DNA of 11,188 bases. Source: Gammaproteobacteria bacterium. GTDB lineage: Bacteria > Pseudomonadota > Gammaproteobacteria > Pseudomonadales > Halieaceae. Under the pieces are notes generated by a model. It saw only the letters and a program-made list of their open reading frames with translations. It had not been told where the DNA came from and made no database searches. This document shows positions 6,385 to 11,188 of this stretch, piece after piece. Within the stretch, counting starts at the first letter, position 1; each line of letters opens with the position of its first letter. The stretch covers positions 1 through 11,188 of the forward strand of contig PDSN01000152.1 in assembly GCA_002748505.1 (NCBI GenBank). The letters run 5' to 3'. A program made the translations under genes and the position numbers.

Positions 6385-8242
6385 TGACACACCGAGCTTT
6401 CCCAGCGCGGAACTGGCGGCTATTGGTGAGGCACTGGCACAGAGCGTGCCTTTTAACGCACTACCAGAGGAAAAGCTGGTTGATCTGGTGTCAAAAATTG
6501 AGATCAGCTACCACAGCGAAGGTGAGCAGTTTTTGCCGGGGTTGGAAAACTCCGGCCTGCGTATTTTACGAAGTGGCGCGGTGGAATTAAAAGACAGCGC
6601 CGGACAGTTGATCGATCGCCTGGGTGAGGGTGAGAGCTTCCATATCGAAGGCTTGAATGCACGCCATGATGGGGTTGTCGGCACTGCGATTGAAGACACG
6701 CTGATTTATTTATTACCAGATAAACATTACCAGGCTCTGCGTAACAGTGACCGCGATTTTGATCGGCACTTTCACAGTCAGCGCAATCGCCGCCTGCGCC
6801 GCGCCGCACGTTATGAACCAGTGCCCAATTTAATGACTCAAGCCGTCGGTTCGGTGATGAGTAAGGGGCTGATGACGGCGCAGTTAAATGACAGCGTACA
6901 GAGCGTGGCGCAAAAAATGACCGAACGCCGCGTTTCCTCGGTTTTTGTGATGGACGGCGAGGATCTGGTTGGACTCGTCACCGACAGGGATTTGCGTGAA
7001 CGCCTGATCGCAGAGGGCTTGTCCTACGAAACGCCAGTGGCGGAAGTTATGACGCCCAATCCACTGTCTTTGGACTCCGGTGAGAGTTTGTTCAATGCCA
7101 CCTTGTTTATGACCCAAAAGCGAGTACACCATTTGCCGGTGTTAAAAGACGGCAAGCTCGCCGGTATGGTCACTACATCGGATTTGATGCTGGCGCGCCA
7201 GGATGATCCCGTGTATTTAGTGCAGCATATTTCCCGGCAGAACACTGTTGAAGGTATGCAGGCACTGGTGGCGACCTTGCCGCGTCTGGTGACGCAGTGG
7301 GCGAAGGCGGGGATGCGGCCACAACAGATCGGCAGGGTGATCACCGCTATCAGCGATGGAGTCACCGTGCGCTTGTTGAAGCTTGGTGAAGAACAGTTTG
7401 GTCCGCCACCCGTGCCCTATTGTTGGCTGGGCTTTGGCTCGCAGGGCAGGGGTGAGCAAATGCTCGGCGCCGATCAGGACAACGGCATTATTATCGACGA
7501 CAGCGTACAACCCAATGATATGGCGTGGTATGCGCGTCAGGCAAAGTGGGTTTGCGACGGTTTAAATGCCTGTGGCTGGGTGTATTGCCCCGGCGAGATT
7601 ATGGCGATGACGCCAAAATGGTGTCAGCCTCTTTCTGCTTGGCGCGAATACGTTGATAACTGGACCAGCATTCCCACAACAGACGCGGTAATGCGGGTGA
7701 CGATTTTCTTTGACTTGCGCGGTATTTATGGCGAGCCATCGCTGGTCAAAAGACTGCAAACTCATATGCTGAAACGCACGTCCAGTAACAGTATTTTTCT
7801 CGCGGCGCTGGCCGCAAACGCCATGGCAACACCGGCGCCTCTGGGTATTTTTCGGCGCTTTGTGGTCGAGCGCGGCGGTGAGCAACGCGACCAATTGAAT
7901 TTAAAAAAACGGGGTGTCATGCCCATAACCGATATCGCGAGATTGCATGCTTTGGCGCACGGTGTTCTCCAGGTCAATACCGATGAGCGTTTGCGGGCGT
8001 TGATCGATGCGGGTCATATGCGTATGCACGACAGTCGCAACCTCACCGATGCCCTGCATTATATTCAGCGTTTGCGGCTTAACCATCAGGTGGAACTCTC
8101 CGAGGCGGGTGAGAAGGTCACTAATTACTTGAATCCACGGGCACTGCCAAAGCTGGCGAAAGAACAGTTGCGCGATGCCTTCACCGTAATAGATGAAGCG
8201 CAAACCGCAGTGCGCTTAAAATACCGCGCGGGGATGGGCTAG
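6377..8242 (+). CDS. cNMP-like/CBS/DUF294 nucleotidyltransferase protein
   Basis: A cytoplasmic 621-aa regulatory protein with four visible parts. The first is a cyclic-nucleotide-binding-like beta barrel (about 25-130). The second is a pair of CBS domains (about 155-275; VMSKGLMTAQLNDSV and VMTPNPLSLDSGES mark the repeats). The third is a DUF294 nucleotidyltransferase domain (about 300-430). The last is its alpha-helical substrate-binding-like C-terminal domain (about 460-610). The transferase signature is GSQGRGEQ (Gly354-Ser355) with the metal-binding pair Asp366 and Asp368, as in GlnD-type enzymes, so the active site looks intact. CBS pairs usually bind adenine nucleotides. The family's substrate is unknown to me. 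The start at 6377 is preferred over the upstream in-frame ATG at 6275 because AGAGGA precedes it and it overlaps the previous stop. The exonuclease gene begins 2 bp after the stop. Similar proteins commonly sit beside SSS acetate-type symporters. Confidence 0.9.
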   Translation: MNDDTPSFPSAELAAIGEALAQSVPFNALPEEKLVDLVSKIEISYHSEGEQFLPGLENSGLRILRSGAVELKDSAGQLIDRLGEGESFHIEGLNARHDGVVGTAIEDTLIYLLPDKHYQALRNSDRDFDRHFHSQRNRRLRRAARYEPVPNLMTQAVGSVMSKGLMTAQLNDSVQSVAQKMTERRVSSVFVMDGEDLVGLVTDRDLRERLIAEGLSYETPVAEVMTPNPLSLDSGESLFNATLFMTQKRVHHLPVLKDGKLAGMVTTSDLMLARQDDPVYLVQHISRQNTVEGMQALVATLPRLVTQWAKAGMRPQQIGRVITAISDGVTVRLLKLGEEQFGPPPVPYCWLGFGSQGRGEQMLGADQDNGIIIDDSVQPNDMAWYARQAKWVCDGLNACGWVYCPGEIMAMTPKWCQPLSAWREYVDNWTSIPTTDAVMRVTIFFDLRGIYGEPSLVKRLQTHMLKRTSSNSIFLAALAANAMATPAPLGIFRRFVVERGGEQRDQLNLKKRGVMPITDIARLHALAHGVLQVNTDERLRALIDAGHMRMHDSRNLTDALHYIQRLRLNHQVELSEAGEKVTNYLNPRALPKLAKEQLRDAFTVIDEAQTAVRLKYRAGMG

Positions 8243-8244
8243 GC

Positions 8245-8919
8245 ATGTGGCAGGGGCTTGCGCGCAAGCGCTATCAAAAACGTGTGCAGGGCACCGCTTT
8301 GGCGCAGTGCTGGAGTGCTGCGCCAAAACTCAATAAGACCGATTGGCGTGATACCACCTTTCTGGTAGCCGATGGGGAGATGTCATCTCTGCACGTGAAC
8401 GATGGCGAACTGTTAAGTCTGGGCTGGGTGCCGCTTAAAGAAGGGCGTATCGTGCTCAGTGAATCGCGCCATATACTGATTAACAGCGATGCCAGTGTCG
8501 GTGACAGCGCCACTATTCACCAGATACGCGATTGTGAACTCTCCGATGGTGCCAGTGCCAAAATGGCTCTGGATGAATTTTTACGCGCCGCGGAAGGTGC
8601 GGTGCTGGTGTTTCACCACGCGCTGCTGGATATTGCCTTTTTGGACAAACTCAGTAAGCAGGTCTACGGCGCACCTCTTTTATTACCGGTGCTTGATACA
8701 TTACAAATTGATCTAACACGCTTAAAACGGCGCAACGAAACCCCTGAAAAGGGCGCGCTGGGTCTGCAGGGTTGCCGCAAACGCTACAGCTTACCCCAAT
8801 ACCCCGCCCATAATGCCTTGATGGACGCCGTAGCCACCGCGGAGTTGTTACTCGCCCAAATCAAACACCGCGCCCACAATAAAGCCCTGCCACTTTCCGC
8901 ACTTAACAAAACATCATAA
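8245..8919 (+). CDS. DnaQ-like DEDDh 3'-5' exonuclease
   Basis: A 224-aa protein of the DnaQ/RNase T exonuclease fold, expected to remove nucleotides from 3' ends with two metal ions. The five catalytic positions can be placed: Asp43 and Glu45 in VADGEMSSL (Exo I), Asp129 in HHALLDIAFL (Exo II), and His189 and Asp194 in AHNALMDA (Exo III, the 'h' subtype). Residues 1-36 before Exo I form a basic extension longer than in the minimal fold. Exo II reads HHALLD where HNAxFD is common. The gene starts 2 bp after the DUF294 stop, so the two are co-translated or nearly so. This DUF294-exonuclease pairing recurs beside acetate-type symporters in other gammaproteobacteria as far as I recall. Whether the substrate is DNA, RNA or a small nucleotide product is unknown. 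It is too short and too far from replication genes to be assumed to be the polymerase III epsilon subunit. Confidence 0.88.
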   Translation: MWQGLARKRYQKRVQGTALAQCWSAAPKLNKTDWRDTTFLVADGEMSSLHVNDGELLSLGWVPLKEGRIVLSESRHILINSDASVGDSATIHQIRDCELSDGASAKMALDEFLRAAEGAVLVFHHALLDIAFLDKLSKQVYGAPLLLPVLDTLQIDLTRLKRRNETPEKGALGLQGCRKRYSLPQYPAHNALMDAVATAELLLAQIKHRAHNKALPLSALNKTS

Positions 8920-8975
8920 AACCGCGTGGGGCGGTAGGGGCTAATACGTCTTTTCCTTTAAGTCTTTATCTTTAG

Positions 8976-9013
8976 CAAGCGACGTGCGAGAGCCTTTGCG
9001 AGGCGCTTGTTTT
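8976..9013 (+). terminator. Possible weak terminator after the exonuclease gene
   Basis: CAAGCG (8976-8981) pairs with CGCTTG (9004-9009), followed by TTTT. An inner GCCT/AGGC hairpin sits within the loop. The stem is broken and the T run short, so this is tentative. The rest of the 8920-9147 gap shows only a weak promoter-like pair (TTGCAT at about 9070 and TAAGCT 16 bases later). Confidence 0.3.
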
Positions 9014-9131
9014 GCTGAGTTTTTTAGGTGCTGGGTGGATTGTGTGTGGATGAAGGTTGAGCAGACCCTTGCATCTTCCCGAACACCTGCTAAGCTCAAG
9101 CGCCTGTGAAACTAACAGATTTTTGCCGACC

Positions 9132-9138
9132 AGGAGAG
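9132..9138 (+). promoter_or_regulatory. Ribosome-binding site deciding the metY start
   Basis: AGGAGAG lies 9 bases before the ATG at 9148. The in-frame ATG at 9106 would add 14 residues with no family resemblance and would place this site inside the coding region, so 9148 is chosen. Confidence 0.85.
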
Positions 9139-9147
9139 AGCATATCT

Positions 9148-10425
9148 ATGAAACCCGAAACTATCGCCCTGCATGCGGGCTACGAAGGCGATCCGGTAAC
9201 CCGTGCCGCCACCACACCTATTTACCAGACCACGTCTTTTACTTTTGACAACACTCAGCACGGCGCCGATTTGTTCGATCTGAAAGTACCGGGCAATATT
9301 TATTCTCGCATTATGAACCCGACCAACGCCGTGTTGGAACAGCGTCTCGCCGAATTGGAGGGTGGTGTGGCTGCGTTGGCACTGGCATCGGGCATGGCGG
9401 CGATCCGCTACGCGATTGAAACCATCGCCGACGCGGGCAGTAATATTGTCAGCACCTCACAGCTCTATGGCGGCACCTACAATTTATTTGCCCATACGTT
9501 TCCGCGCCAGGGTATTGAGGTGCGATTTGCCGACGCCAATGATTTCGACAAAGTGGCGAGTTTAGTCGATGAAAATACCAAGGCGTTGTTTTGTGAGTCC
9601 ATCGGCAATCCCGCAGGTAATGTGGTAGATATCCGCCGCTGGGCAGATATCGCCCACGCTCGCGGTGTACCGCTGATTGTAGATAATACCGTGGCAACGC
9701 CATTGCTGTGCCGCGTATTCGATCACGGCGCCGATATCGCCGTGCATTCACTGACCAAATATATCGGCGGCCACGGTACAACCATCGGTGGTGCCATCGT
9801 TGATTCCGGTAAATTCGACTGGGCGGCAAATGCCGAGCGTTTCCCCATCCTCAATACGCCGGACCCATCCTATCATGGCGTGGTTTATACCGAAGCACTG
9901 GGGCCAGCCGCGTTTATCGGTCGCTGCCGTGTTGTGCCGCTTCGCAATACCGGCGCAGCGCTATCGGCACAAAGCGCATTTCAAATTATGCAGGGTCTGG
10001 AAACGCTCGCTCTGCGCATGGAGCGCCACTGCGAAAACACGGAAAAAGTCGCCCAGTTTTTATCCGAGCATCCATTGGTAAAATGGGTGAGTTACGCTGC
10101 ATTAAAAGACAGCCCCTACTATGAAAACTGCCAAAATATCTGCGGCGGCAAAGGCTCGGGTATTTTAAGTTTTGGCGTAGAAGGCGGTGTAGACGCGGGT
10201 GGTCGCTTTATCGATGCGCTGAAGCTTATTTTACGCCTGGTGAATATCGGCGATGCCAAAAGTCTGGCCTGCCACCCCGCCAGCACCACGCATCGTCAGT
10301 TGAGTGCCGATGAGCTGGCCTCTGCGGGCGTGTCCCCGGAAATGGTGCGCCTGTCCATTGGTATCGAGCATATCGACGATATTATCGCCGATATCGACCA
10401 GGCGCTGGCGGCGAGCCAGGGTTAG
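9148..10425 (+). CDS. metY: O-acetylhomoserine sulfhydrylase (O-acetylhomoserine aminocarboxypropyltransferase)
   Basis: A cytoplasmic PLP enzyme joining O-acetyl-L-homoserine and sulfide to give L-homocysteine and acetate, the direct-sulfhydrylation route to methionine. The 425-aa product begins with the family start KPETIALHAGY. It carries PIYQTTSF, YSRIMNPTN, the cofactor-stacking region ASGMAAI and QLYGGTYN, and the PLP lysine Lys204 in HSLTKYIGGHG. The length and the long insert after the lysine (FPILNTPDPSYHGVVY) favour MetY over the shorter MetB and MetZ (about 380-400 aa). The C-terminal SLACHPASTTH and VRLSIGIEHIDDI blocks are typical and the gene looks intact. It stands alone, with 228 bases upstream and 295 downstream free of genes. 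I saw no convincing MetJ box or SAM riboswitch upstream. The link to the preceding acetate-type locus, if any, is only that the reaction releases acetate. Confidence 0.95.
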   Translation: MKPETIALHAGYEGDPVTRAATTPIYQTTSFTFDNTQHGADLFDLKVPGNIYSRIMNPTNAVLEQRLAELEGGVAALALASGMAAIRYAIETIADAGSNIVSTSQLYGGTYNLFAHTFPRQGIEVRFADANDFDKVASLVDENTKALFCESIGNPAGNVVDIRRWADIAHARGVPLIVDNTVATPLLCRVFDHGADIAVHSLTKYIGGHGTTIGGAIVDSGKFDWAANAERFPILNTPDPSYHGVVYTEALGPAAFIGRCRVVPLRNTGAALSAQSAFQIMQGLETLALRMERHCENTEKVAQFLSEHPLVKWVSYAALKDSPYYENCQNICGGKGSGILSFGVEGGVDAGGRFIDALKLILRLVNIGDAKSLACHPASTTHRQLSADELASAGVSPEMVRLSIGIEHIDDIIADIDQALAASQG

Positions 10426-10519
10426 CGAGGTAGCTAACAGGCCGTTAATTCGCGTTCCTTGCCCCGAATGTTTCATTTGCCGGTGAAATATCCGGGCTGG
10501 AGCCGATAAAAAAAGTCTG

Positions 10520-10550
10520 AGCGCATCTGCCAGCTCCGCGCAGGTGCGCT
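10520..10550. terminator. Strong hairpin downstream of metY, candidate terminator
   Basis: AGCGCATCTGC (10520-10530) and GCAGGTGCGCT (10540-10550) form an 11-bp stem with one T-G pair and a 9-base loop. On the plus strand only GCTTT follows, so termination after metY would be weak. On the minus strand a run of seven T (the A tract at 10508-10514) follows the stem after five bases. It could act in either direction. The gap 10426-10720 holds this hairpin, the one at 10672-10690 and no gene that I can support. Confidence 0.4.
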
Positions 10551-10671
10551 GCTTTGGCAAATACCCTGCGGTCGCCAGCCGTGTTTTTCTTACTATGGCG
10601 TCAGTGGGTATGACAGTGAGCCGTAAGGTTTCAGTGGCTTAGGTTTTTTTGTGGGTGGCCTGTAAGAGGGT

Positions 10672-10690
10672 AGACGGCGGGGTGCCGTCT
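10672..10690. repeat. Short perfect hairpin before the alpha/beta hydrolase gene
   Basis: AGACGGC (10672-10678) and GCCGTCT (10684-10690) form a perfect 7-bp stem around GGGGT. No T run follows, so it is not a clear terminator. It lies 30 bases before the hydrolase ATG at 10721 and could shape the leader or mark the edge of inserted DNA. Confidence 0.4.
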
Positions 10691-10720
10691 CTAATTGTTA
10701 TGCGGTCAGAGAAAGTTGTT

Positions 10721-11188
10721 ATGCAAACTAAAGAAGACGTAAAAATATGGTCTGAGTCTTTTGGAGATAAAAGTAATCCGGCACTCCTCCTTATTATGGG
10801 GGCGATGAATCAAAGTGTATTTTGGCCAAAAGAATTTTGTGAAGAGTTGGCTAAATCCGGCTATTACGTAATCCGATATGATCACAGAGATACAGGGAAA
10901 TCTGATGGCATCGATTATCAAAAGAACCCTTATGATCTTACAGTAATGAAAAACGACGCGCTATCCGTACTAAATGCACATCATACTAAAGAAGCAACAG
11001 TTGTTGGCCTCTCTATGGGTGGATATATTTCCCAACTTTTAGCAGTAGAAAACCCCGAAAAAGTTTCAAGGCTCGTTCTCATTTCAACATCAGCAGATCA
11101 TAGACCATATATGGAGGCTACTATGGGGCTACCCATTACAAGTAGTCCGTTGCCTACGCCCGCTAAATATTTTCTTGATTACATCAAA
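10721..11188 (+). CDS. Alpha/beta hydrolase, 3' end beyond the window
   Basis: The first 156 residues of an alpha/beta-fold hydrolase; the frame is open at the right edge. The nucleophile elbow GLSMGG places the catalytic serine at Ser98. LLLIMGAMNQ (22-31) is at the oxyanion-hole position, and IRYDHRDTGKSD (51-62) is typical of esterase, lipase and RdmC-like members of about 270-300 aa. The catalytic acid and histidine would lie beyond the window, and the substrate cannot be told. The start is uncertain. The ATG at 10721 has a weak purine-rich AGAGAAAG before it, while an in-frame ATG at 10700 would add MRSEKVV but has no ribosome-binding site. The coding sequence is much AT-richer than every other gene here, with frequent A- and T-ending codons, suggesting recent horizontal acquisition. 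Confidence 0.85.
   Translation, partial: MQTKEDVKIWSESFGDKSNPALLLIMGAMNQSVFWPKEFCEELAKSGYYVIRYDHRDTGKSDGIDYQKNPYDLTVMKNDALSVLNAHHTKEATVVGLSMGGYISQLLAVENPEKVSRLVLISTSADHRPYMEATMGLPITSSPLPTPAKYFLDYIK

Noticed and set aside
10432..10703. An integron attC site between metY and the hydrolase gene
   Set aside because: Core-like ends are present, but the left and right flanks are not complementary and the 272-base span is longer than known sites. It is kept only as a remark under the composition-change finding.

Overview
The window looks like ordinary chromosome from a gammaproteobacterium, probably an aquatic or marine heterotroph. The evidence is a DUF4212/VC_2705-type sodium symporter pair beside an ErdR/AgmR/CrbR-type regulator, a DUF294-exonuclease gene pair, and a long-form MetY. 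A Cellvibrionales- or Alteromonadales-like source is a guess from gene content only. Most genes are moderately GC-rich. The last ~470 bases are clearly AT-richer.

Layout. (1) 1-2847, plus strand: the 3' part of an aldehyde dehydrogenase gene cut by the window edge, then glycerol kinase glpK 12 bp later, probably one operon. (2) 2850-3527, minus strand: a NarL/FixJ response regulator converging on glpK with a 2-bp gap. (3) 3528-3827: divergent control region with a good sigma70-like promoter for the regulator, an extended -10 for the symporter genes, and a near-identical 13-bp element beside each promoter. (4) 3828-5838: symporter small subunit (DUF4212) and large subunit (SSS family, VC_2705-like), ending at a textbook intrinsic terminator at 5856-5885. 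(5) 5917-8919: a tightly packed trio comprising an unrecognised membrane-anchored 155-aa protein, a cNMP-like/CBS/DUF294 nucleotidyltransferase protein, and a DEDDh 3'-5' exonuclease. (6) 9148-10425: O-acetylhomoserine sulfhydrylase metY. (7) 10426-10720: non-coding stretch with two hairpins. (8) 10721 to the right edge: the 5' part of an AT-rich alpha/beta hydrolase gene.

How the genes fit together. Regions 2 to 5 resemble a carboxylate-uptake locus: a response regulator of the acetate/alcohol-oxidation control type faces a two-subunit Na+/carboxylate (perhaps acetate) symporter. The DUF294 protein and exonuclease follow as a possible nucleotide-based control module. No sensor kinase is in the window. 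The ALDH-glpK pair points to glycerol and aldehyde use. The most interesting unexplained points are the nucleotidyltransferase/exonuclease module behind the symporter, the shared 13-bp element at the divergent promoters, the EF-hand-like loop in the symporter, and the terminator placed directly before the trio. No RNA genes, CRISPR arrays or insertion sequences were seen.
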